Assembly (NCBI GenBank): GCA_902803745.1
Contig: CADCRB010000156.1
Location: 1 to 13,717, forward strand
Direction: 5' to 3'
Length of the DNA: 13,717 bases
From: an uncultured Lachnospiraceae bacterium
GTDB taxonomy: Bacteria; Bacillota; Clostridia; Lachnospirales; Lachnospiraceae
A model generated the notes under the pieces. That model saw only the letters and a list, made by a program, of their open reading frames with translations, was not told the DNA's origin and did not search any database. Within the stretch, counting starts at the first letter, position 1. The number at the start of each line of letters is the position of its first letter. Shown here piece after piece: positions 1-6,295 of the stretch. A program made the position numbers and the translations under genes.

Positions 1-13
1 AACCAGTGCTTAG

Positions 14-86
14 TGCGCCTCCGGGGACTCGAACCCCGAACACCCTGATTAAGAGTCAGGTGCTCTACCAGCTGAGCTAGAAGCGC
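14..86 (-). tRNA. tRNA-Lys (anticodon CTT)
   Basis: Read on the minus strand the sequence folds as a complete 73-base tRNA. The acceptor arm GCGCTTC pairs with GAGGCGC (one G-T pair), the D arm carries AGCTCAGCTGGTAGAGC, the anticodon stem is CCTGA/TCAGG, and the T arm is CGGGG-TTCGAGT-CCCCG. The seven-base anticodon loop CTCTTAA gives anticodon CTT, which reads AAG lysine codons. The discriminator base is A and the next bases are CTA, so the terminal CCA is not encoded and must be added after transcription. A good promoter lies upstream (108-136, minus strand). Confidence 0.96.
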
Positions 87-107
87 ATATCCTTAAACGC
101 AAAAGAG

Positions 108-136
108 ATTGTACTATAATGTCAGTAGATATGCAA
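108..136 (-). promoter_or_regulatory. Promoter of tRNA-Lys
   Basis: On the minus strand there is a -35 box TTGCAT (136-131) and a -10 box TACAAT (113-108) separated by exactly 17 bases. Transcription would start near base 101, giving a leader of about 15 bases before the mature tRNA 5' end at 86. Each box matches the sigma-A consensus at five of six positions (TTGCAT against TTGACA is weaker, four of six). Confidence 0.7.
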
Positions 137-213
137 GAACTTTTTTCTTACTAAAGTAAATATTTTTTTATTTTGATTGATAATAAATGATAAAATAGTC
201 CAAAGACAGAATT

Positions 214-227
214 AGTATAATATAATA
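214..227 (+). promoter_or_regulatory. Probable -10 region of the exonuclease gene
   Basis: Two overlapping TATAAT boxes (216-221 and 221-226) lie just before the exonuclease start codon at 233. No convincing -35 box is present 16-18 bases upstream, where the DNA is simply AT-rich. If either box is used, the mRNA would start within a few bases of the ATG, so the transcript would be leaderless or nearly so; this agrees with the absence of a Shine-Dalgarno sequence. Confidence 0.4.
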
Positions 228-232
228 ATGAA

Positions 233-1165
233 ATGAATTACATTGTATTTGACCTTGAATGGAATATGGGAAATCCCCGAGAAGAGCTTAAAGTGATGCC
301 CTTTGAAATTATAGAGATAGGTGCAGTAAAGCTTGATGAAAACAAAGAAGCGATAGATCGATTCTCAAAGCTAATACATCCCAGGGTTTATCGCCGGATG
401 CACTGGATGAATAAAAAAATAGTACATATTGATAATTCAGATCTTAAGACAGCAGACAGATTTGAAGTAGTTTATTCTGAATTTCTGACATTTTGCGGAG
501 AAGAACCTTATATTTTCTGCACCTGGGGTGATACAGATCTTACCGAATTACAGAGAAATATTTATTATTTTGACTGCATTCCGTTAAGTGATGGTCCTCT
601 TGAATATCTGGATGTACAAAAGTTGAACGGGTATAATGAGGGCTCGCATAAAACTCGTATATCTCTGGAAAAAGCTGTAGAAGAATACGGCATCGCAGAA
701 TTATCTGATTTTCACCGGGCAGTGAATGACGCTTCATATACGGCAGAGGTATTAAAAAGGATAGATCCCGTATATGAAAGATATACTTCATTTAATAACT
801 ATTACGTCCCAAAAGATGTGAATTGCGAGATAATAAGGGATTATGGAGATTACACAAAGCATATATACAGATGCTTTAAGGACAAGCACAGACTCATTCA
901 CGATAAAAATGTGCGAAGTCTGGAATGTCCTGTATGTAAAAGGAATGTTGAAAAAGATGTTCCACCCTTTTCTAATAACGGTAAGAATTATATTATGACC
1001 GGAAAATGCGAAGAACATGGTCTGGTCAAAGCAAAAATACGTATAAAGAAAAACGAGCAGAAAAATCTTCCTTATGCCGTTAAGACCACAAGGATGATCA
1101 GTCTGGAGGAAATGGAAGGCATAAAAAAGAAGTATCAGAAATCAATATCATCAAAATCTGAATGA
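233..1165 (+). CDS. DEDDh-type 3'-5' exonuclease with C-terminal zinc-finger-like segment
   Basis: A 310-residue member of the RNase T/DnaQ exonuclease superfamily, which removes nucleotides from 3' ends of DNA or RNA using two metal ions. The catalytic set is visible: D7 and E9 in FDLEWN, D102 (or D100) in TWGDTDLTEL, and H161 with D166 in FHRAVNDASYTAEV, which makes it a DEDDh enzyme. The nuclease domain fills about residues 1-180. Residues about 205-275 hold C232-x2-C235 and C259-x2-H262, spaced like a small zinc-binding finger, possibly for nucleic-acid contact. There is no polymerase domain, so it is not a DnaQ subunit fused to polymerase. The substrate (RNA or DNA) cannot be told from sequence. 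The start at 233 has no ribosome site and follows -10-like boxes closely; the upstream ATG at 228 stops after two codons. The 3' end overlaps the convergent carboxypeptidase gene by 31 bases. Family is confident; the physiological role is not. Confidence 0.88.
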   Translation: MNYIVFDLEWNMGNPREELKVMPFEIIEIGAVKLDENKEAIDRFSKLIHPRVYRRMHWMNKKIVHIDNSDLKTADRFEVVYSEFLTFCGEEPYIFCTWGDTDLTELQRNIYYFDCIPLSDGPLEYLDVQKLNGYNEGSHKTRISLEKAVEEYGIAELSDFHRAVNDASYTAEVLKRIDPVYERYTSFNNYYVPKDVNCEIIRDYGDYTKHIYRCFKDKHRLIHDKNVRSLECPVCKRNVEKDVPPFSNNGKNYIMTGKCEEHGLVKAKIRIKKNEQKNLPYAVKTTRMISLEEMEGIKKKYQKSISSKSE

Positions 1166-2628
1166 TATCTTTTCTGACGTTTTTTTATTTCACGTCTGCG
1201 GCTCATCGCATTACCGACATTATATACTTTCATCAGATGGATAAGAACAGCAATTATTGCAATTAATACCAGGAAAGCAACAACGTATGGAATAAGCTTT
1301 GTTACATCTATATAAGTGACCTTGACATTTTCCGAATCCACAGTTTCGGTGAGCATGTTATTTATCTCTGCTCTGTCAGTATTCGAATCATTTAGAAGAA
1401 GATCACATTCTCCGGCGTATTGACCATCCATCTCATATGACACAGTAGCAAAAATCCTGCTTTCCGGATCATTGGTATATCTAATGGAAGTATCCAGGCT
1501 GGAAAAAGGAGTTCCCTCCGGTAATATCACATAACCTCCGGTATCCTGAGAAATGAAAGATCCGGTATCGCCGAAGGTATCATCTTCAGATTGAAAAAAT
1601 TCAGCTTCCGTCATTTTATAATGGTCATCATTTTCGGATATGTTGGATTTAATATAATTACCGAATCCGAAATCAAGTAAAGAACGTGTGTCAGCATAAT
1701 TCTTTTCAGATTCATCCTTCATTACTACACATATCAAAGATAAGCCGTTACTTTCTGCTACGGTGACCAGCGTGGCTCCTGCGACAGTTGTATAGCCGGT
1801 TTTACCCCAAACTACGGGATCATATGCGTAAGGGAGACCCTCATACATCTTGTGATGGTTGAGCAAATGTATCTCGTCAGGTTGTGTTGGAGTGACTGCT
1901 ACGTCATATGTCCTCATGGAAGCAAGTCGTCTGCAGGTATCATTTTCATTAAATGCTTTAGCAATTAAAGCCATGTCGCGGGGAGAAATAACATGATTAT
2001 CGTTTGGAAGACCATTTGCATTTTCGAAATGTGTGTGTGTACAACCCAGTTCCACGGCTCTTTGATTCATAAGATCTACAAAGTCATCTATGGAACCGGA
2101 TACATGTTCCGCTATAGCTGAGGCAGCTTCATTGGCAGAAGCAAGCATTACACAAAGAACCGCTTCCTCCATGGATATAGCCTGTCCTACATCAAGACCT
2201 ACATTTGAAGAACCTCTGTCTATCCCGAAAACGGCTTCATGTGACATGGTTACTGTTTCATTAAGAGAACAGTTTTCAACTGCCAGCAGACAGGTCATAA
2301 TTTTTGTGATGGATGCAGGAAAATAAGGAGTATCTATGTTTTTTTGATATAATATGGCACCGTTCCCGGCATCCATTAGTATGGCTCCTTCAGCAGTAAT
2401 CTTTGGAGCGGCAATGTTGCCTAAGGTGTCTGACGGCATATTGATGGCAGCAGATTCTGATACCGATCCAGTCTCTTCTGCGTTTTCAGTAGTATCATTA
2501 TCCGAAATACTTTCGTCTGCATAAGCCGTATAGCAGGCTGATTCAGGCAGACTCAGGATGAAGAATATAATCACAGAGAGAATAATACTTATTTTTGACT
2601 TTTGCTTAAGGCGTTGTAGTATATTCAT
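1135..2628 (-). CDS. D-alanyl-D-alanine carboxypeptidase (peptidase S11, DacF/PBP5-like), membrane anchored
   Basis: A low-molecular-weight penicillin-binding protein that removes the terminal D-Ala from peptidoglycan stem pentapeptides outside the membrane. From the chosen ATG (2626-2628) it has 497 residues. The three active-site motifs are intact: S106-I-T-K109, S164-A-N166 and K276-T-G278. The N-terminus is a classic signal peptide: Lys/Arg-rich start, hydrophobic stretch, cleavage likely after A-Y-A near residue 37. A Ser/Glu/Thr-rich linker follows, then the catalytic domain (about 75-320) and a C-terminal extracellular region. Instead of the amphipathic helix typical of PBP5, the protein ends with a true transmembrane helix (about 444-466) and a basic cytoplasmic tail (RRREIKKRQKR). 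The reading frame stays open to a TTG at 2667, but that TTG lies in a -35 box (TTGACC, 17 bases, TAAAAT), so the ATG at 2628 is the better start and the mRNA would be almost leaderless. Which dac paralogue this is cannot be decided. Confidence 0.92.
   Translation of the reverse strand: MNILQRLKQKSKISIILSVIIFFILSLPESACYTAYADESISDNDTTENAEETGSVSESAAINMPSDTLGNIAAPKITAEGAILMDAGNGAILYQKNIDTPYFPASITKIMTCLLAVENCSLNETVTMSHEAVFGIDRGSSNVGLDVGQAISMEEAVLCVMLASANEAASAIAEHVSGSIDDFVDLMNQRAVELGCTHTHFENANGLPNDNHVISPRDMALIAKAFNENDTCRRLASMRTYDVAVTPTQPDEIHLLNHHKMYEGLPYAYDPVVWGKTGYTTVAGATLVTVAESNGLSLICVVMKDESEKNYADTRSLLDFGFGNYIKSNISENDDHYKMTEAEFFQSEDDTFGDTGSFISQDTGGYVILPEGTPFSSLDTSIRYTNDPESRIFATVSYEMDGQYAGECDLLLNDSNTDRAEINNMLTETVDSENVKVTYIDVTKLIPYVVAFLVLIAIIAVLIHLMKVYNVGNAMSRRREIKKRQKRYHSDFDDIDF
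1136..1187. terminator. Shared bidirectional terminator hairpin between convergent genes
   Basis: An inverted repeat CAGAAA (1136-1141) ... ATATCAT (1145-1151), ten-base loop, ATGATAT (1162-1168) ... TTTCTG (1171-1176) contains the stop codons of both convergent genes. On the plus strand it is followed by seven T (1180-1186). On the minus strand it is followed, after a short gap, by a T-run (the A-run at about 1122-1127). The stem is AT-rich and has a small internal loop, so strength is uncertain, but position and T-runs on both sides fit a two-way intrinsic terminator. Confidence 0.55.
2595..2622 (+). promoter_or_regulatory. Possible promoter of trmB
   Basis: TTGACT (2595-2600) and TAGTAT (2617-2622) are separated by 16 bases on the plus strand, inside the signal-peptide codons of the divergent carboxypeptidase gene. 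Transcription would begin near 2629, leaving a leader of about 57 bases before the trmB ATG. The -10 box is imperfect, so this is a moderate call. The transcript would start about opposite the start of the divergent transcript. Confidence 0.4.
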
Positions 2629-2638
2629 GTCAGGTTTT

Positions 2639-2667
2639 ATTTTATGATGCATAAGCGAAAAGGTCAA
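2639..2667 (-). promoter_or_regulatory. Promoter of the carboxypeptidase gene (near-leaderless transcript)
   Basis: On the minus strand TTGACC (2667-2662) and TAAAAT (2644-2639) are separated by exactly 17 bases. Only ten bases lie between the -10 box and the ATG at 2628, so transcription would start about three bases before the start codon. No Shine-Dalgarno sequence precedes this ATG. The promoter overlaps the trmB leader on the other strand. Confidence 0.65.
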
Positions 2668-2685
2668 AACAGGATCGGAGGAATC

Positions 2686-3324
2686 ATGCGATTAAGACAT
2701 ATTCCCGGAGCTGAAGAAGAAATTGAAAACAGCAAATGGGTATATCACAGTCCCGAAGAGGTAAAAAAAAGAATCAGGTCTCCACTTCATGTGGAAATAG
2801 GAATGGGAAAAGGACGCTTTATCATAGAAAACGCTTTTTTACATCCAGATGTAGACTATATCGGTATTGAAATGTACGAAAGTGTGATGATAAAGGCTAC
2901 AAGACGGCTTGACAGGATATCGGAAAATGAAAAACCGGAGAATCTGCATTTTATTCGCATGGATGCGAGAGATATTATAGAATACTTTCCAGACTGCAGC
3001 ATAGACCGGATATACCTTAATTTTTCGGATCCTTGGCCCAAGACCAGGCACGCTCAAAGAAGACTTCCTTCGTCGCAGTTTCTTTTCAGATTCAGGAAAA
3101 TACTGAAAGATGAGGGAGAGATCGAGTTCAAGACAGATAACATGGAGCTTTTTTCCTATGCAATGGAAGAATATGAAAAAGCCGGATTTACCCTAATATA
3201 CCATACGTTTGACCTGCACAACGATCCAGAAGCCATGAAGACGAATGTTATGACAGAGTATGAAGAAAAGTTTTCGTCCAAGGGTAACAGGATTTGCAAA
3301 TATATAATAAAAAAGCTAAAGTAA
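2686..3324 (+). CDS. trmB: tRNA (guanine-N7-)-methyltransferase TrmB
   Basis: SAM-dependent enzyme that methylates N7 of guanosine 46 in the variable loop of tRNAs, in the cytoplasm. The 212-residue length is normal for bacterial TrmB. Seen in order: N-terminal MRLRH typical of Gram-positive TrmB, the SAM-binding motif VEIGMGKGRF (36-45), the acidic IGIEMYE at the end of strand 2, the signature NFSDPWPKTRHAQRRL (112-127), FKTDN, and the C-terminal TEYEEKF (190-196). The frame is open upstream to 2644, but GGAGG (2677-2681) sits four bases before the ATG at 2686 and the family N-terminus starts there, so that start is chosen. It is divergent from the carboxypeptidase gene and followed four bases later by a TetR-type regulator, probably on the same mRNA. 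All expected motifs are present. Confidence 0.96.
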   Translation: MRLRHIPGAEEEIENSKWVYHSPEEVKKRIRSPLHVEIGMGKGRFIIENAFLHPDVDYIGIEMYESVMIKATRRLDRISENEKPENLHFIRMDARDIIEYFPDCSIDRIYLNFSDPWPKTRHAQRRLPSSQFLFRFRKILKDEGEIEFKTDNMELFSYAMEEYEKAGFTLIYHTFDLHNDPEAMKTNVMTEYEEKFSSKGNRICKYIIKKLK

Positions 3325-3328
3325 AGCC

Positions 3329-3901
3329 ATGGCGGATTCAAGCATAACAAAAAATGCCCTGGCTTCGGCATTAAAAAGACTTATGAAAGCAGAAGGCTTT
3401 GAGAAGATCTCTGTTTCGGAGATTTGCAAAGAATGCGGTATGAACCGTAAGAGTTTTTATTATCATTTCAGGGATAAATATGATCTTGTCAACTGGGTTT
3501 TCTATGCTGATTTTCTTGGCAGATTACAGATTGCCTCCTATAAGAACGGCTGGGATGCCCTAAAGGATCTTTGCGAGAGATTTTATGAAGACAAGGATTT
3601 TTATCTTGAGGCCCTGAAGATTGAAGGACAAAACTCTTTTCACGATTACGTTATAGATACATTAAGGCCTCTTATTGCGTATTTCACCGGAGATTTATTT
3701 ATTGATGAGCCTGAGCAGGATTTTTTTTATATTTTTTTTGCCGACGCTTTTTTACACTCTATAGAGTTGTGGCTTCGAGATGATCTGCATATGAGTCCCG
3801 AAGAATTTGTTGACAGACTGCATGATTTGTTCAGGCATATTGCCACCAAGACTATTGAAGGGGCCGAAAAGGGGGAGCGGTCTTCTCCAGAGCAGAGATA
3901 A
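3329..3901 (+). CDS. TetR/AcrR family transcriptional regulator
   Basis: A 190-residue one-component DNA-binding regulator. The N-terminal helix-turn-helix covers about residues 8-53 and contains the family hallmark KISVSEICKECGMNRKSFYYHF followed by DKYDLVNW. This version of the motif resembles the subgroup with a short C-terminal domain often annotated as dihydroxyacetone-kinase-regulator-like, but the ligand cannot be inferred. The remainder is helical, rich in aromatic residues (for example YLEALK, DFFYIFFADAF), fitting a dimerisation and ligand pocket. It begins four bases after the trmB stop codon with only a weak ribosome site, so translation is probably coupled to trmB. Its last 50 bases overlap the 3' end of the convergent gene. 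The target genes are unknown; no operator was identified with confidence. Confidence 0.88.
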   Translation: MADSSITKNALASALKRLMKAEGFEKISVSEICKECGMNRKSFYYHFRDKYDLVNWVFYADFLGRLQIASYKNGWDALKDLCERFYEDKDFYLEALKIEGQNSFHDYVIDTLRPLIAYFTGDLFIDEPEQDFFYIFFADAFLHSIELWLRDDLHMSPEEFVDRLHDLFRHIATKTIEGAEKGERSSPEQR

Positions 3902-4871
3902 TATCATTTCCAATAATGTTTATGCTGGTTTCTGTGGGATATATTATATCCCCGTCTGACGATAATTCAAAAATAAAAGGCGTATCCGATATCATTTCAT
4001 TTACAAGACGTATATCTGAGTAAACATCCCATACAAGTATAGGATATTCCTGTTGCATTCTGGAATTTCTGGCAAATCTTCCGGCAAGACCTTTATCGCT
4101 GTCTTTTTGAATCAAAAAAATAAAAGCACTCCCGTAAGACAGCCATTTATCAATATAATCGACATCCGAAAAGCTCTCTACCTCGTCGGCAGAATATTGA
4201 TAGTGAATAACATACAAGGCTTTTATTTTCCTGAGCATCTGACAGGTAGATAAGGCATCCTGGATAGCAATATTGACCGAGATCACAGCGTTGCCTATGT
4301 TTTTAATTATCTCAGCCTGTTCAGGAGATATTTTTGCGTCATTGATAAAAAGGAAAAATGCACATTCCGGATGACACTGAATCATATTGACCAGTTCTGG
4401 ATCATCTGGGATGCCATGTTCTTTTATAATTACATATGTATTAACACCCAATGGGGAAAGCCGTTCTATTATGGCATTTATGTCCTTAATCTTCAGACGT
4501 CCTCCCCCTTCCGGGTTATAATGGATCTGTATGACCCAAGGCAGCATATATCCGCGCTCTTCTGATTCGTGTCGTATAAGACGGGCACCATAAGTCCAAC
4601 TGTCATATCCCATGTTGAGCCCAAATGTTTTTATCGCCTTATGATCTACAGTAGCAAGAAAATTCTCCAACATCCCGTAATATGGGCTGTCATCATTTTT
4701 TAAGAGATTGGTGATATGACCGAATGAAGCCTTCTGAAAACGTCCCTCGGAAAATTGCTTACCCATATCAGCAAGTCGCCTTAACGAACGTTTTGGATCA
4801 TCCGTTACATCACGTATGCCGCGGTCAACCACTGTTTCTATCAGAACTCTGGTGAAATTTCTGTTATACAT
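3852..4871 (-). CDS. Radical-SAM-like protein lacking the Fe-S cysteine motif (putative pseudoenzyme)
   Basis: A 339-residue cytoplasmic protein, apparently without signal peptide or membrane segment. From memory, the N-terminal region (about 1-105, with DPKRSLRRLADMG and FSEGRFQK) resembles the leader domain found before the radical SAM barrel in a Clostridia/Bacteroides family of radical SAM proteins. Residues 110-200 then follow the order of a radical SAM core: a PWVIQIHYNP strand where the cluster loop should start, a helix INAIIERLSPLGVN, a strand TYVIIKEHGI, and further strand/helix units. The CxxxCxxC motif is absent: after N119-P120 comes EGGGRLK with no cysteine. The only cysteines are C166, C170 and C210, which are not spaced to bind a 4Fe-4S cluster. 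If the homology is right, this protein cannot do SAM radical chemistry. AAGGA (4879-4883, minus strand) seven bases upstream supports the ATG start. It overlaps the TetR gene tail to tail. Coding status is confident; the family is inferred. Confidence 0.75.
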   Translation of the reverse strand: MYNRNFTRVLIETVVDRGIRDVTDDPKRSLRRLADMGKQFSEGRFQKASFGHITNLLKNDDSPYYGMLENFLATVDHKAIKTFGLNMGYDSWTYGARLIRHESEERGYMLPWVIQIHYNPEGGGRLKIKDINAIIERLSPLGVNTYVIIKEHGIPDDPELVNMIQCHPECAFFLFINDAKISPEQAEIIKNIGNAVISVNIAIQDALSTCQMLRKIKALYVIHYQYSADEVESFSDVDYIDKWLSYGSAFIFLIQKDSDKGLAGRFARNSRMQQEYPILVWDVYSDIRLVNEMISDTPFIFELSSDGDIIYPTETSINIIGNDIISALEKTAPPFRPLQ

Positions 4872-4973
4872 ACTGTTTTCCTTTCAAGAAAAACAAGAAC
4901 ACAACATCTTTATCATTCAACTTAAATTAATGACTCAGGTAAACGGACAGAATCCGAAAAATGTCAAAAAAGC

Positions 4974-4995
4974 CCACAATATAAATCGATTGTGG
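4974..4995. repeat. Perfect 7-bp inverted repeat beside the permease -10 box
   Basis: CCACAAT (4974-4980) and ATTGTGG (4989-4995) are perfect inverted copies around an eight-base centre. The right arm ends exactly where the TAAAAT -10 box of the downstream operon begins, so it could be an operator. On the minus strand the stem is followed by six T (the A-run at 4965-4970), so it could also be a small terminator that stops antisense transcripts running out of the permease gene. Sequence alone does not separate these. Confidence 0.5.
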
Positions 4996-5001
4996 TAAAA
5001 T
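4993..5001 (+). promoter_or_regulatory. Extended -10 promoter of the permease-TatD-RsmA operon
   Basis: TGGTAAAAT is an extended -10 element (TGn plus TAAAAT, one mismatch from TATAAT). No recognisable -35 box lies 17 bases upstream, which is common for extended -10 promoters. The start would be near 5008, about 19 bases before the ATG at 5027, leaving room for the GGAGG ribosome site. Confidence 0.45.
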
Positions 5002-5026
5002 AATATAAAAAGCTGGAGGATTTAAG

Positions 5027-6295
5027 ATGAATATAAACAGGTATTTCAAAAATAATAAATGGATGCCTTACGCTATGGCTGGATGTGTTACTGTTCTGTT
5101 TTATCTATTGGCAAGCCATATAGTATATTTGTTTATAGGCATAAGATATTTTATCGGATTTATTTCTCCCGTGATAATAGGGCTGATAATGGCCTATATT
5201 CTTGATCCTCTGGTAAAGATATTTGAGAGAAACCTTACCCGTATAATAAAAAAACCCAACATAATTCGTCTGGTTTCAGTTTGGATCACCATAATTCTTG
5301 TTTTGCTGACGATAGTTGTTTTTATGGTGGCTTTGGTACCACAGGTAGTGAAATCACTCGGGACTTTTTTTGCTAATTTTGATGCCTATGCTAACAGTCT
5401 GCAAAATTTTGTAAATGCCATAAGTTACGATGCCGCAAAAAATTCGATGGATATATCCAGTATTACAAAGCTTTTGGATAACGCTATTGAGAATATGGCA
5501 AATTATATACAGGATAATCTGGGAAATATAGTCAACACATCGATAAACGCGGGAATGTCAGTGATAAATACAGTTATTTCTTTTATCCTGGCCATCTATA
5601 TGCTTTGTGATAAAGAAAGGCTGCAGGCAGGGTGGAGACGCTTTTTACAGGGAGTTTTGTCTGACAAAAGCTATTCAGAGGTTTCTGTTTTTTGGAACAG
5701 ATGTAATCAGATATTGATTCGTTATATCGCAGGAGACGTTTTCGACGGATTGATCGTTGGTGTTGTGAATTATATTTTTATGAGTATTGCAGGAATGGAC
5801 TATGCAGCTTTGATATCAGTTATAGTCGGCCTAACCAACCTTGCTCCTACATTTGGACCATTAGTGGGAGCTGTTTTGGGAGCATTTTTCCTTGTGTTTG
5901 TTAACCCTTGGTATGCACTTTGGTTTTTGATATTTACCGTAATACTTCAAACCCTTGACGGTTATATAATTAAACCAAAGCTTTTTGGAAACTCTCTCGG
6001 AGTGTCTTCGCTTTGGATTCTTATTTCAATCATAGTTTTAGGGCGTATGTTTGGTATAGCAGGCATCCTTCTGGCAATACCATTCGCAGCAATATCGGAT
6101 ATTATATACAAGGAAATCTTTTTACATAATCTGGAAAGCAGAAAGGAAGAAAAGAAAGCAGCTCTTGCTGAGGCAAATGCTAAGAGAGCAGCAGATTATG
6201 CTGCAATGAAGGCGGCTGAAAAGGCAATAAAGGCAGTAGTGGAAAATGACAGCCAGAAGGCTGCGTCAGAAGAAAACCATAATACGGAAAAATGA
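5027..6295 (+). CDS. AI-2E family transporter (PerM/YdbI-like permease)
   Basis: A 422-residue polytopic membrane protein of the AI-2E/PerM superfamily. Members have been linked to autoinducer-2 export, ion/proton antiport and other roles, so the substrate is open. Hydrophobic helices are seen at about residues 15-60 (two), 78-105, 168-193, 233-256, 258-310 (two or three) and 328-363. A soluble segment with many Asn and Ile residues (about 106-165) lies between the third and fourth, as is usual. Family signatures include NLAPTFGPLVGA (271-282), DGYIIKPKLFGNSLG (311-325) and the closing FGIAGILLAIPFAA. After the last helix there is a charged Ala/Lys/Glu-rich tail of about 40 residues, probably a cytoplasmic coiled helix. 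GGAGG seven bases before the ATG fixes the start. The stop codon overlaps the tatD start as ATGA, so the two are translationally coupled. Confidence 0.9.
   Translation: MNINRYFKNNKWMPYAMAGCVTVLFYLLASHIVYLFIGIRYFIGFISPVIIGLIMAYILDPLVKIFERNLTRIIKKPNIIRLVSVWITIILVLLTIVVFMVALVPQVVKSLGTFFANFDAYANSLQNFVNAISYDAAKNSMDISSITKLLDNAIENMANYIQDNLGNIVNTSINAGMSVINTVISFILAIYMLCDKERLQAGWRRFLQGVLSDKSYSEVSVFWNRCNQILIRYIAGDVFDGLIVGVVNYIFMSIAGMDYAALISVIVGLTNLAPTFGPLVGAVLGAFFLVFVNPWYALWFLIFTVILQTLDGYIIKPKLFGNSLGVSSLWILISIIVLGRMFGIAGILLAIPFAAISDIIYKEIFLHNLESRKEEKKAALAEANAKRAADYAAMKAAEKAIKAVVENDSQKAASEENHNTEK

Noticed and set aside
2644..2685. Longer start for trmB at ATG 2644.
   Set aside because: The family N-terminus MRLRH and the GGAGG site both fix the start at 2686.
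4872..4970. Promoter for the radical-SAM-like gene, using TTGACA on the minus strand near 4962.
   Set aside because: The only box at the right distance is TTTACC/GTTTAC, a poor -10 element, so no promoter could be supported.
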